Below, piece after piece: positions 12,567-24,379 of a DNA stretch of 64,000 nt. Position numbers and translations under genes: made by a program. Every line of letters starts with the position of its first letter. Within the stretch, counting starts at the first letter, position 1. The notes under the pieces are model-generated. The model searched no databases. It was not told where the DNA came from and saw only the letters and a list, made by a program, of their open reading frames with translations. Origin of the DNA: Lonicera japonica. Its lineage: Eukaryota; Streptophyta; Magnoliopsida; Dipsacales; Caprifoliaceae. The stretch is taken from contig CM038471.1 in assembly GCA_021464415.1 (NCBI GenBank), forward strand, positions 76,862,414-76,926,413, read 5' to 3'.

Positions 12567-13140
12567 TAACGACCCATGTTTTTTCCCCAAAATAGTTACT
12601 TAAAGTTTTAAGTTAAGTTCATTATACCCATAGATACACACACACACACACACATATGTAAATGGACTTCCCATTACACTATTGATATGAGATATTTTGT
12701 GTCGTTACAATTTCTACGTCAAGTGAAGATCACACACCGGCTCGTCGTCAGCCAAATAAATCCAACCCGCAATATCCGCACGTCACGTGATAGTGGTAGT
12801 GGATCTGCTCCGACCATATGTAAACAGCCGGGTTCTCTCTTAAAATAATTAGACCAAATTATAATTTAAGTTCATTGCACCCATATATATACCAAGAACA
12901 TTTCTATTAACTAGCTAGCCGCATTCAACGATTCCGGTTGGCCATAAACCACACAAACCTGACCCACAATATCCTCATGTCACATGGTAGTGGTCATAGA
13001 TTCGCTCTGATACCATATATAACCAGCCGGGTTCTCTTCCAAAATGGTTAGCCCAAGTTCTAAGTTAAGTTTATTGCATACATGTATACCAAGAGACTTT
13101 CCATTACACTATTGATGTAGGATATTTTTGATCGTTACAA
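12567..13140 (-). repeat. Degenerate tandem repeat with tRNA-iMet primer-site-like motif
   Basis: Roughly three diverged units of about 200 bp share AAGTTAAGTTCATTGCACCC, ACTTTCCATTACACTATTGAT and CAGCCGGGTTCTCT blocks. At 13004-13015 is GCTCTGATACCA, the 3' end of initiator tRNA-Met; on the minus strand this reads TGGTATCAGAGC, the usual primer-binding site of many plant LTR retrotransposons. I infer retroelement origin. No complete LTR or coding part was found. Confidence 0.55.
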
Positions 13141-13230
13141 ATACAATAAATAATTATAAAACAATTAATAAATTTATAATTGCTACAATCAATTTAATGC
13201 ATTGCTACAATTAGTTCATTGCACTGTTAC

Positions 13231-13535
13231 TGGACTTGTTAATGGATTGGATTTTGATCCAAATCCGATTTGAATTCGACGTACTTTTATTGGATGTGGA
13301 TTTGAAATTTCAATTCAATAATCTAATTAAAACCTGAATCTGCTAATGTAATGTAGCAAATATGAATTTATGTATATCCAATCCGTTCACAATTCAATCC
13401 GATTTGATATTATATAATGTATTTGATATGTATATACATATTAAGTCGGATCAATTGGCTTGAATTTTTTTTCTCTTAACGGATTGGATTGAATTTAAGG
13501 TAATTCGATCAAAATCCAATAAATTAACATGTTTA
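13231..13535. mobile_element. hAT-type MITE with 8-bp target duplication
   Basis: The 305-bp element is bordered by perfect copies of ACTGTTAC at 13223-13230 and 13536-13543. Its ends TGGACTTGTTAAT and ATTAACATGTTTA are imperfect inverted repeats, and GGATTTTGATC motifs sit just inside both. An 8-bp target duplication points to the hAT superfamily. No coding capacity. Confidence 0.82.
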
Positions 13536-13543
13536 ACTGTTAC

Positions 13544-15700
13544 AATCAATTCATCTCACAATTATGATCAATACATGCAACTATAATATATCAACTATCA
13601 ATAATTGAATTATGAAAACGTAAGATCAAAAACAAATTTTTACAAAAAAAAAATACAACGATTATCAAAAATACAACTATAATTAGTTCATTGCAATGTT
13701 GCAATTAATTCATTGCACAATTACAATCCATACGTCCAACCATAATATATCAATAATCAATAAGAATGGTCTCTGTTAAAATAAATTAAGGTAAGGTCAC
13801 ATAACAAGAGTCCAAATATAAAAAAACAAAAGCAAAATATACATTAAATGATTCACAAATTCTCATGCAAGACTTAATTATTTCTATTTATAATATACTT
13901 AGAGCACATGTTAATACTATCCAGTAATTTATTGTCTATGTTACATATTACAAGACCTCTTTAAAACGTTGAACTGATCTCTAATATTTTTATTTTATTA
14001 TGACCTAAATATAAATAAATTGTATAAAACAGAACAATTACAACATTTTTATTTAGAACATGGTTCACATTTTCCATATTGTCACGTTGCACATAGTTTT
14101 TAATTTTCAAGATTCTCAAAAATAAAATAACTAAATTTTGAAAGTCAACAAATTTGTATTTTTTATTTAATTATTATCTCGACATGCTTTTTTTTTTGGT
14201 CAAATTAATGTCGAATATCATAAACTATTTCCATTCCCATTCTATGTTGATATCTCAAATTGATAGACTTTTTAATATTTATGTACATAAAATGGTTAAC
14301 CGAAAAGCAAACATTATATTTATCTCCTGTGTTCCCTCTTCATACTAGTAACATTTCATGTGATATCAGAGAACATGGAATGAAATAAAAATCAAAATAG
14401 AAGAAGAAGAAATTTAATTTTGTTTGTTTTAAGAGAAAAAAAAAGGTTTTAATAACGAAAAAGTGGAAAATATACCTTTTTCATCATCCTAATCCAAAAA
14501 CAATTGAACATATAAATAGATCAAAATAACAAGAAAAAAATGCACAAATTGGGGTAAATTTGATTCTTAAGAATCGATTTTGTTGAAATCGGTTGTTAGG
14601 GAATTGTCTTTTTTTTTTCTGATGTGTGAAAAAAATCTGATAAAGGAGCATGATTTTTCGTTATTTTTTTTTCTTAAATAAACAAGATAAATTGCATTGC
14701 TTTAATCAAACAAATACCAAAAAAAAAAACCTTGAATTTTGCTCTTTACTTTTCTACCTTCCACCTTTTCAACCTTTATACACTGTTCTAAATAAATCCT
14801 TTCAAATTTAAAGTATGCACAACAATTTGCACTAAATAGAAATATTGTAATCAAGTTAATATCGTAGATAAACTGATCTATACATATTTTAGGATATTTG
14901 TAATGAATGCTAAAAACTATATATTATGGATATTTGTTCTACAATTTTTCAATATAGTAAATTAATATACTGTATATATTTGGTCACATATATTTTTTAA
15001 TAAAAATTCTTTTGATTGTAAAAATAAAATTGTACAAACTTAAACATAAAATAGATAATATTTTATTAGGATGGATATGGAAGTGTGAAATCTATCTGAA
15101 AACATAAAATCTAAGAAAGGAAATTGTCCTTTACAAATTTTGAACAAATGGCAAACACCTACAAGCCTCCCGTTAAAGAAGGAAAAGAGTGGATGGGCAA
15201 AGAAAAGAGAGCAATTTTTTACATAAAAGGAAAAAAAATATCAAAATGACAGAAATAATAAATACAAAAAAAATAATTATAATAATAAAATAAAATAAAA
15301 GCAGCTCTCCACATCTTACACGTGAGCCCTCTCTCCTTTGCACTACTTGACAAAAAGAAAAAGCTTTGTGTAAGTGGTACTTTGACAAATAGTCTGTAGA
15401 AAGAAGGGTACTTTTGTCATTAAGTCGTTATGAGAAAGCAAATCTTGGACCGGACGGAGTCCGTTTGTCATCACGTGCCTCAGGCGTTGGCCGCACGCTC
15501 GCAAGCTTTTTTTGTCCGTACTCCGTTATCACTCCTTTTGTTTTCTTTTGCACCCCCTCAATTATCAATTTAATATAGACGGATCCTTCTTTTTAAAAAT
15601 AAAATAAAACAATAATTTAATTTTAACATAATAAATACTAAAAAAATTAACATAATAAATGTCAAAAATACAACTCAATTTCTACCATTAGAATTGTGAC
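13544..15700. other. Intergenic, no gene seen
   Basis: Very AT-rich. Small open frames near 14154-14348 and 15173-15388 are low-complexity and match nothing. A locally GC-richer patch lies at about 15440-15530. Confidence 0.4.
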
Positions 15701-15870
15701 ATTCAATGGCGGATCCATGATTATGAGGTCAAGGGAATTTAGTGTAAAAGTTTCAAAAAATTTCTATAAATAAAATAATGCTAAAAAGATAGAAAGATAG
15801 TACTTTCATTCATAATTCATAACAAAACCAATAACATAAGTTATAATTGTCCACGAGGAGTTTTCATATT

Positions 15871-16958
15871 CTAAAAACGTTGTATTATAGTTTCGTTATC
15901 AATACAAGCAAAAACATATATCTCAATGTAAACAATCAAGCTATCATTCAACCACTGATATCTCATTATGTTGCGAAGTGAATTTTTAATAATATTCATG
16001 GCGAAAAAAAACCTTTCGATTGAAGCAGTTACAACCGGTAAAACTAAAACTAATGTAAGAAGCAAATATACATAAGGAAATATTTTATGCATTCATTTCT
16101 CCAACATTTTTTCCGCAAGAATACTCATCCTTTCTAATTAAGAAAATCACTACTCGAACGCATATGATGAACATAAACACCAAGTTGGTCTTCAAGTATC
16201 AATAAGTCTCAATCCGAAAAATCATAAGGATAAAATTGAGTAATACGAACTACTTTTCGTTTGTCAAAAGTTACAAAGTTATTTTTCAGACTTAAGTATG
16301 CCAAATAAGTACGTAACTCAGTACTTATCTCGTTGAAGCAATCATTTAATTCTGCAAGTTGCACATCAATTACATGAATAAAGAGCTCCACATGATAACG
16401 ATAATAATTTGTTTTCATTAGAGCATTACGCCGTGATCTCCCTGGAATTACGTATTCATTATTCATGATAGGAACTGTAATATCATGTTTGTAACAAAAC
16501 AAAAATACTTGCTCAACCAATTCTTTAAACTCATTATCCTTCATTAACTACAAGTTTTTTTAGTATGTTTTCACTAAATTCATTGCCCTCACAATGTCTT
16601 GGTATTTTTTTTGTAATGCTAGAGGCAAAGTCTTTTTTATTCTCAATATAAATTTCATTAAAAATAAGCGAAACATAAACTTAAAAGATTGTATTCTTTT
16701 TCATAACTTACAGGTTTCACTTGAACTATCATTAGGATTATTATCAACAATCATTCGAAGCACATTCACCATATATGAAAACATAGAAATGATACTAATC
16801 AACGTACCATAATGCGAGTTACATCGCGTATCGCTGGTATGTTTGAGACTAGTTTCTTGATTTAAGCCCCGCCTCATTATAAAATAATCATTTTCAAAAA
16901 CTCTCACAAATTCAAGGTGCAAATATTTACCGATTGAGGTCCTTAGCCTAGATGGCAA
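15871..16958 (-). pseudogene. hAT-family transposase remnant (zinc finger MYM/TTF-type)
   Basis: Three minus-strand blocks run in the order expected of one protein. 16958-16701 contains GLNQETSLKHTSDTRCNSHY and GTLISIISMF. 16544-16209 contains VEQVFLFCYKHDITVP, GRSRRN, VELFIHVIDVQLAELNDCFN and ITQFYPYDFSD. 16092-15871 contains LVLPVVTASIERFFFAM and WLNDSLIVYIE, the C-terminal hAT dimerisation domain. Stops and frameshifts separate the blocks, and the N-terminal zinc finger and most of the catalytic part are missing. Intact relatives catalyse cut-and-paste transposition; this copy cannot. Confidence 0.85.
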
Positions 16959-17080
16959 GTGACCAAATCTCTACTTATGCTTAGATTAGTGTTCAAATCC
17001 CAAGCCAACAACTTGATAGACGATAAAAGCTATTTTTAACTGTCGATTGTATTTTTAGGTTTTTGACTTTTGATTTTAAG
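16934..17080 (+). mobile_element. tRNA-derived SINE-like sequence
   Basis: TAGCCTAGATGG at 16944-16955 fits the Pol III A-box consensus (TRGYNNARNNGG), and GTTCAAATCC at 16991-17000 fits the B box. They are 35 nt apart, as in tRNA genes and plant SINEs. The sequence between and around them does not fold into a good cloverleaf, so a SINE head is likelier than a tRNA gene. It abuts the broken transposase end, suggesting it inserted there. The 3' limit is approximate. Confidence 0.6.
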
Positions 17081-18960
17081 AAAAAGCACGGTCGATATTA
17101 ATTTTTCAATTCACGTATTATTCAGAGAGAGTTTGAGAGAGAGGGTTAGAAAGTTTCCATTTTTATTATTCCATTTGGCTTGTATTGAAGAAGAGACGGA
17201 ATTAATTAATACTATCATATATTTCTCTTTCAATTTGAGTTCGCGCAAGTCCCATTATAATTTTTCGATTACTGTGTATCTGTAAGTTTTCCTTTTAATA
17301 TTCTTTTTAATTTTTTTCAATTAATAATCATTAATGCTTAGATTATTATTTAATTATGTGTTTGAATGTAATTATTGATTGATATTCATGCTTAATTTAA
17401 ATTTTTTGTTGAAATTTCCGCATAGAAATGTAAAATTCTCGCTTTTGTATTTTTATCATAATTTTTTCGTTTTTTATTCGTTTTTGACGATTCACTTATC
17501 AAAACGATTGTAATTAAATTTTTTACTAAACCTTACTGTTTTGGAGTTCCAAATCCTAAAATTTTTAGGACTAGTGGGTGTATTCCGTATATGACAGTCT
17601 GTTTCGTTACTGAAATTCGTTTAAACCGTTTTCATTTATTGATTGTTCCTTAGTTTCAATTGCCCTGAAATTTTGCATGCTTATGATTTTAATTATATTT
17701 CAATTTATGAACTTTTATGCACTGTTTTGTTGAATTATTTTATTGAGGATGAATTTATTAAATATATTTGGCTAGTTCGTTAGTTAGAGATAAGTAATGA
17801 CTGAGTATGCCGACGCGGTAATTTTTTTGAACCCAAATTTAATTATAATAATTTTTTTATAGGCTAATAGGTCATTATAAATCTGATTTTTATTAAATTA
17901 TTTTTCTAGTATGCTAATCACATACTTTTATAAGAAATTTAATAAAATCTTTTTGACAAAAGAACAAAACTAGTTTGAATCATTATTTTTGCGTTAAATC
18001 ATAACCAGTCGAGTTAGAGAGCGGTCTATACTCTCTAAATTAATTATTTTTGTATCATTATAATTTTAAACCAGAGCGCACTATTTTTGGTATTTGTTTT
18101 AACCTTTACTTTTTGATATTAAAATCACCAATTCTGGATTTTCACCGTTCGTTTTAGTTCAAATTTAATTTTTTAATCACATTTTAATCTATTTGAATTA
18201 AATTGTGGCAATTACTTAACTTTTCAAACCCACTTTTAAAAAAAAAATTTGTAATGTCAAGCACTACTTCACTTTCATAAACAAGTGTTTTCGGTAAAAT
18301 TAAGTGATGCGAATTGATTTCATAATTAATAATGGTACGCATAGTTTGTGTCACGCATGATTTCTTATAAAAGACACGAGTTTATGAAATCAATTAGCTC
18401 GTGGATAATAGGTTTATTTTTTTAAAAAAAATTAATTAGAAAATAATTTTCGGTTCACCGAATTTCCCTTTGTATTACCCGGAACTTATGGATACCTCTA
18501 ACACTTTTTATTCTTAATTTTAGTTAAAAAAATTCGCATGTTTAATTAATTTAGTACTGTATTTTTATTATTCATTCTATTGGGTCTTTTTGCTTGTTGA
18601 TTTTATGTTAGTTTAGTTATCGATTTACATTCCTTTCTCTATATATTTCATTTTTTCTCTATTTTTCTCATCTTACTATTAGAAAAAACATTCATAACTC
18701 AAAGAATTACCCTCCTCCTCGTGGATCGGCCTCGAATTTATCGAGTATTTATTACTTGATTGACCACCTGTACTTTGGTGTAATAACTCGCATTGTTTTC
18801 ACCGAGTCACACATCCTAAACAAACAACATTATTTGTTGTCAAGAACAAAAATTTCATCACATTTCAGTGGATAATTTTCAGTTAATTCAACTAAAGTTC
18901 AGCAAAACAAAAATGCACCAATATATTTATGAAATTAATTAACAAGCAAGATATAACAAA
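17081..18960. other. AT-rich insertion of unknown type
   Basis: No coding signal. Around 18710-18810 the text (CCTCCTCCTCGTGGATCGGCC through ACCGAGTCAC) recalls noncoding parts of plant Ty3-type retroelements, but no LTR, primer site or protein is visible. Confidence 0.3.
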
Positions 18961-19412
18961 ATATTGCAACCAAAACATAACAAAACAAATAAACAAACAA
19001 GAAATAAAAGAGTAAGAGGGTTACCAAAAATTTTGGTGTATCGCTTGTCGTTTGGTCGCTTGCGGCTTGTGGGTAGACAAGGTGTGAGTCTTTGAGAAAT
19101 TGAGATAAGAGATTGGTGAGATAGGCGGATGAGGTGAGAGATTGAGATGAAAGATGTTGGGAAATGGGAGATGAGAGATTAAGGAGAGAAGCAGAGGATA
19201 TGAGAGATTGATGAGGGAGGCGGACTGGTGTAGCGCGGAGGAGTTAAAAGATTAAGGCAGAGGAGTTGAGAGAATAGAGATCGAAGTTCTATTTTTTTTC
19301 TTCTCAAAAGGTCAATGTTCTAAGTTGAGAGATTGAGGCAGAGGATGAGGGCTGCTGCTGCTGCTCTGTTTTTTTTTTTTTTTTTCCATGGGGTCAGTTG
19401 ACCCCTGTGAGT

Positions 19413-20306
19413 TTTTATTCGAATTAAGAACAATAATTCGAGACATAATGAATACTTGCATGAGTCTTTTTTTTTTTATTTGGACTATGATGGATATATA
19501 TGCTCATTTTTTTTTTCTTGTAATAGTTACTCCACAATAGACCATAAAATAGTCATTAGTCTTACTATGAAAGTTTTTCCATGTCAAATGTTTTTTCTTA
19601 GTTGCGCGATTGAATTACTCCCATTTTAAATGCAGTAATCTGTTTACCTATTTCCCAAAAACCATGCATGGTTACATGATTCAGGTCCAAATATCTAAAT
19701 TTTGTTTAAAGAAAAACTAACAATTATTAATAACTATAATAATTACGGAAAATATTTTGAATAAATAAATAAATTATTTTTCATTTATGATAATGAGGTG
19801 AACACATACAACTTTAAATCTCCATTCCTATGACAAACGACTTATGTAAACTTGATAAGTTTAAAAATCAGACTTAAAATTCCATAATATATTTGATATA
19901 AAAAAAGATTATAAGAGGTACATTATGTGATAATAAACAAAAACATCATCCCACTCATTCGCCACCGTGTTAATGACAAGGTTAGGATTAATCACTAAAT
20001 AAATTTCAAAATCTTAAGCTTTAAACTAATTAGAAAACTTGCGTGTCCTAAAACGTATAAACATCGGAGATTTTCTAATTTTCCTATTATAGAAAATAAG
20101 GTTTATATTTTGTCAAAGCACAAGGGTTAAAAGTAGGATTTTTCAAAATTTGTGGGTAGGAACACGAAAAGAGTAGAACTGAGGGGGTACACTTTAGAAC
20201 CTAAATATAGTAGGGCGTGGTCCTACAAGTAAGTAAGCAGTATCCTTTCCGCCGATCACTTTTGTCGTCTCTCTCGTCTGTCTTCACTCGCGTCGTTTTT
20301 TAGCCT
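19413..20306. other. Intergenic, distal GID1 upstream region
   Basis: AT-rich with no supported gene. From about 20200 it becomes more pyrimidine-rich, like plant promoter or leader sequence. Confidence 0.4.
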
Positions 20307-21013
20307 TTCACCATACATTCTTGCTAACGTACGCCAATCCCTACCTTATCCTTCGCCCACATACCACAATTTTCTTTTTAAGTAAATAAAAATAGGTATA
20401 GGGTGCCACGCAATGAATCCGCCGAGGAGCATTAATTTCTTAATTAATATTATAAATTTTTACTTGATGCAATAAGTTATTTCTTGTCAAATATAGTGAA
20501 AGAACAAATTTTATAAGTTTAATAAAAAACAAATTTTCTTATAATTTACAATGATATTTAAGTTTTAGCATTATTTAATATTTTAAAAATAGTTTGAACT
20601 TAAATATTGAGCAAGGAAAATGACATGCTCTACTGCTAAGTATATTAAATCTCCATATTTTTTTTAAACAATTGATTATATTTTAAAATTTATTTATTTT
20701 TTTAATATTTTTAAATATAGATGGCCAAATTTCAAGATTAAGAAGTGAGTTAAAGATGATTTTTTTTAAAAAAAGTTCAGATGAAACCATTTAATAATAT
20801 CTGAATAACTGTATCAATTAGTTTTATCTTTAATTTTATTCTTTAAAAAATAAAAAATAGTTAAAATATTATATTTAATATCTACCGAAATATTACAATA
20901 AAAAGAAAAAAAAAACACAAAGACAAATTAGACTTTGCTACTCAGAATTCACCATACATTCTTGCTAAACTACGCCTACCCCTACCTTATCCTTCACCCC
21001 ATACCCCTCTTTT
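20307..21013 (+). repeat. Direct repeats flanking ~575 bp upstream of GID1
   Basis: A block of about 65 bp at 20307-20373 (CACCATACATTCTTGCTAAC, then TACGCC...CCTACCTTATCCTTC) recurs at 20948-21013 with about 85% identity. The 575 bp between is AT-rich with no clear element ends. The second copy lies directly before the GID1 core promoter. It is too long for a target-site duplication; a local promoter duplication followed by insertion or drift is plausible. Confidence 0.75.
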
Positions 21014-21144
21014 CTCTCTCTACTCGTATACGCACCTTACCCCCTCTCTCTGTGTTTTATGACGAGGTGATTAAGCAATCAATTCCATCTTAGGGAGAAA
21101 AAAAATCTGAGACCCTTTTTTAGCACACCCTTTTATTTTGACAC

Positions 21145-21194
21145 TATAAATCTTTGATCATTTTGTGAAAGTTATTCAGAGAGAGAGAGAGAGT
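21145..21194 (+). promoter_or_regulatory. GID1 core promoter: TATA box and GA-rich start
   Basis: TATAAAT at 21145-21151 lies about 30 bases upstream of a (GA)n stretch at 21179-21193, which would mark the 5' end of the transcript about 155 bases before the ATG. (GA)n leaders are common in plant genes and can bind BPC-type GAGA factors. Predicted from sequence only. Confidence 0.5.
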
Positions 21195-21333
21195 TTTTGG
21201 ACCTTAGAAATGCGATTTTTTGTCTGTGAAGTGAAAAGCTCTGAAGAAGCGATCTGTATTGGTTTTTAGCCTTCTAGGTTTTTTTCCTTTTTTTTTTTGT
21301 ATTTGAATCTTTCTTCAAAAAGGACCAGTTTCA

Positions 21334-23629
21334 ATGGCTGCTAGTAACGAAATTAACCTCAGCGAATCCAAGGTATTTCATTTGATTCACCTATATATGC
21401 GTTTGTTTGTGTATTATTTGATGATCAGTTGTAGATATGATGTAGTATTAAGTTTTGCTGAGTTTTAGGTCTTGGCTTTTGTAGATCTTTTATTTTTTGG
21501 AGTGACTTTATTTGGGGATTTTGAGGTGGATTTTGATTGGTTAGTTTCATTTTCAGTGGTTTGGGTTTTGTAAATTTTTTATTTAAAAGTTGAAATTTAT
21601 TCCACAATTTAAAGTTTTGGGTTACTTTATTTGGGATTTTGAAGTAAAAATTTTGATGGTTTATTTCACATTCACTGGCTTTTTGAGTGTTATGTCTTGT
21701 AAATGTTTTATTTCAAAGTTGAAATTTATTCCACTCAAATTTAGGGGCGACTTGATTTCGGGATTTTAAAGTAAATTTTGATGGGTCAGTTTCATATTCA
21801 TTGTTTTAGGTACTGGGTCTGCACTCATGTTGAAAAATCTGCTAATTTTAGTATGGATTGGACCTATTTAGTTTTTGTACTATATACTTGTGTGTTCCAG
21901 ATTTTTAACTGGTTTAGGGTTTGTATTTAGCCAAGTTTTAGATACCTTTTCGTTTGTTTGTTTTTTTTTTTTTTTTACTTATTATATAAGTGTTTTTTAA
22001 TCAATCATTTCTTAGTTCTGTCTACTAATCCTTTCTTTTTTTGGGTTATTATTTTTTTCATATTCCTTAACCTTCCTTTAGCAAAGGATTACTGCAAGTT
22101 TTGCACTTAAAAGTCTCCTTTTCATGAGATTAATTTGGTGGTGAGATGTATAAATTAAGAAGTTTACTATCTGTTGTGTAGATTTATCATGGTTTTTTTT
22201 GAATTTTGGGTGTTAGGGTTTGTAATTTTGTGCTTCAGATGTTAAAACTCTGCTAAGTTTTGGGGCTCTCTTTTATTTTTGGACTATATTCCAGTTGAGT
22301 TGAACTACTTGTTGGTTTGTTGTAAACTGGTTTTGCTTATTATGCAAGTGGGTTTCTTAGTTTTATGTGCCTGTGGGTATCTTATTATTTGTCACTTTCT
22401 CTCTTCGCTCTATTATCCCTTGTTGCTATTTTTTGTGGGTTCTTATTTAGTTAATTTAATTTTCGTTCACTTGCATTTAACAAAGTAATACTGCAAATCT
22501 TAGAAATAAACTTACCTTTCAATTAGATAAATTTGGTTGTCATGTGCAAATCAAGAAGCTAATCAATGGTGCAGTTTATCATGGCTTTGTACTTGTGTAT
22601 TTTTCGTTAAATTTCATTATGTTGTATATATAGATGGTGGTCCCACTGAATACTTGGATCCTCATATCCAACTTCAAGCTGGCTTACAATCTTCTTCGCC
22701 GCCCTGATGGGACCTTCAATCGCCACTTGGCCGAGTTTCTTGACCGGAAAGTCCTTGCCAATGCAAATCCGGTTGATGGGGTTTTCTCCTTCGATGTCCT
22801 TATAGAACGACCAACCAATCTCCTTGGCCGAATCTACCGTCAGTCCGATCCCCAAGGAGCCCCACCGAGCTTTGCTGATCTCGAAAAACCTTTAACCGCC
22901 GATATTGTCCCTGTCATAATATTCTTCCATGGAGGAAGCTTTGCACATTCCTCTGCTAACAGTGCGATCTACGATACTCTCTGTCGCCGCCTAGTGGGCA
23001 TTTGTAAGGCCGTTGTGGTATCTGTAAATTACCGTCGTGCCCCTGAAGACCCTTTCCCTTGTGCCTATGAAGATGGTTGGGCCGCCCTCAAGTGGGTCAG
23101 TTCAAGGACATGGCTTCAGAGCCAGAAGGATTCTAAAGTTCATATATACTTGGCTGGAGATAGTTCTGGGGGTAATATCGTACACAATGTTTCTTTAAGG
23201 GCAATCCCGTCAGGAATTGATATACTGGGCAACATACTACTCAACCCAATGTTTGGTGGGCAAGAAAGGACTGAATCAGAGACTCGTTTGGACGGGAAAT
23301 ATTTTGTCACTATCAGGGATAGGGATTGGTATTGGCGAGCTTTTCTACCCGAAGGGGAAGATAGGGACCATCCTGCGTGTAACCCGTTTGGCCCCAAGGG
23401 TATAAATCTTGAAGGGATTAAATTCCCTAAAAGTCTTGTTGTGGTGGCCGGTTTGGACCTTGTTCAAGATTGGCAATTGGCTTATGCTGAAGGGCTGAAA
23501 AAGGCTGGCCAAGAAGTGAAACTTCTATATTTGGAACAGGCGACAATCGGGTTCTACTTGTTGCCGAACAATGACCATTTCTATACCGTGATGGACGAGT
23601 TACGTAACTTTGTGGGTTCCAACTGTTAA
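21334..23629 (+). CDS. GID1: Gibberellin receptor GID1 (GID1A/C-like)
   Basis: Exon 1 is 21334-21372 (13 codons, MAASNEINLSESK) and exon 2 is 22634-23629, giving 344 residues; a tiny first exon is typical of GID1 genes. The protein belongs to the hormone-sensitive-lipase-like alpha/beta hydrolase family. HGGS (112-115) forms the oxyanion-hole motif and GDSSGG carries the nucleophile-position Ser191. Asp288 is in GLDLVQD. The third triad position is Ile318 (in ATIGFY) instead of His, the change known to turn this fold from enzyme to receptor. The N-terminal segment with VPLNTWILISNFKLAY and the LLRRPDGTFNR block forms the lid that binds DELLA proteins. In the nucleus, gibberellin-bound GID1 promotes DELLA degradation. 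The GFYLLPNNDHF ending and short C-terminus resemble Arabidopsis GID1A/C more than GID1B. It appears intact. Confidence 0.96.
21500..22600 (+). repeat. Diverged tandem duplications inside GID1 intron
   Basis: Three units of about 120 bp begin near 21504, 21623 and 21749 (ACTTTATTTGGGATTTTGA ... GTTGAAATTTATTCCAC). A second, older duplication pairs about 22075-22200 with 22465-22590 (TACTGCAA ... TTTATCATGG). The intron appears to have grown by local duplication. Confidence 0.7.
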
Positions 23630-24270
23630 TACACTTTGACTAAATCAGAAGCTTGACATATGGCTTGGGGGTATTTTCTTTTGAAGGGCTTGTTTGGCTT
23701 GTAAGATTGTGGGTTACTACTAATTATGGTTTTTATTTCATATGGTTTTATTTAGATTCTGCTTCCACGGATGGGTCCTGATTAACGGTCCGGATCGAGT
23801 GGGTCGGGACCCTTCAACGATTTCAGCAGCTAGCTGGGATCGCTTTTCTTTGTGTTTCTTGGCTACCCAAGTGGTGGTACTTTTGGGTAGTATAGTTTGA
23901 TGCAGTTGTTGGCCGCAAAAGGAGCCGGTTCAACTTTTGTTTAAAGTAGGGGGTAATGTTTGGTGACTCGCTAATGTTATATATAAGCTAATTTTAGGGA
24001 CATGGATGAGAAGACATTCATGGTAGTTGTGAACTCATATATAATGTTTATACATATGTTTAGAATTATATATATATATAGTGTTTGCTTATCTATGGTT
24101 GATTTTACATTCTCTGTTCTTTTACATTGGTTGGTTCGTTCTTTGTGATTGTGATTTTGCAGAGTAATTTGTATTGATTGAAAAGTTGAATGAATAATGT
24201 TTTTAGAGTCATGTGATTGTCATATGGCTGACAAAATAGAAATAAAATAACGTTTCATTTATAAGTGGAA
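23630..24270 (+). other. GID1 3' UTR and downstream spacer
   Basis: Non-coding sequence after the TAA. The first 350-450 bases are the likely 3' UTR. No polyadenylation site can be fixed by eye. Confidence 0.45.
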
Positions 24271-24278
24271 GGTTGAAT

Positions 24279-24366
24279 ATGCAAGCTGCAGGTAATGATG
24301 TTGTTGAACCGCGAGGAAGCAAAATATTTGACGAGTTTGAAAATTCAGGGCAAAAACCGTTTATAG
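24279..24366 (+). other. Orphan exon-like open frame
   Basis: ATG at 24279 opens a 29-codon frame of non-repetitive composition (MQAAGNDVVEPRGSKIFDEF and so on) ending at a good donor, TATAG|GTAAGT. It could also be an internal exon with acceptor GCTGCAG at 24284-24290. I find no partner exon nearby and do not recognise the protein. It may be a gene relic. Confidence 0.3.
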
Positions 24367-24379
24367 GTAAGTTACTTCA

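Larger units (their letters stand above)
15706..19412 (-). mobile_element. Decayed hAT transposon, interrupted by insertions
   Basis: The left edge reads CAATGGCGGATCCATGATTA followed by GAGGTCAAGGG, resembling hAT ends that carry GGCGGATCC. Transposase remnants lie at 15871-16958 on -. Near the other edge (19388-19403) is GGGGTCAGTTGACCCC, a palindrome often found just inside such ends, preceded by GAGA-rich leader-like DNA at 19060-19350. The expected outermost TGGATCCGCC at the right is missing. Outer limits are inferred, and 16.93-18.9 kb looks like later insertion. Confidence 0.5.

Noticed and set aside
18719..18734. TCGTGGATCGGCC as the right terminal repeat of the 15.7-kb hAT
   Set aside because: It matches 11 of 13 bases of the left end, but the transposon's GGGGTCAGTTGACCCC zone and leader-like DNA lie further right, so the match is probably chance.
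22607..23405. Frames on both strands overlapping GID1 exon 2
   Set aside because: Shadows of the GID1 coding sequence, which matches the family end to end.
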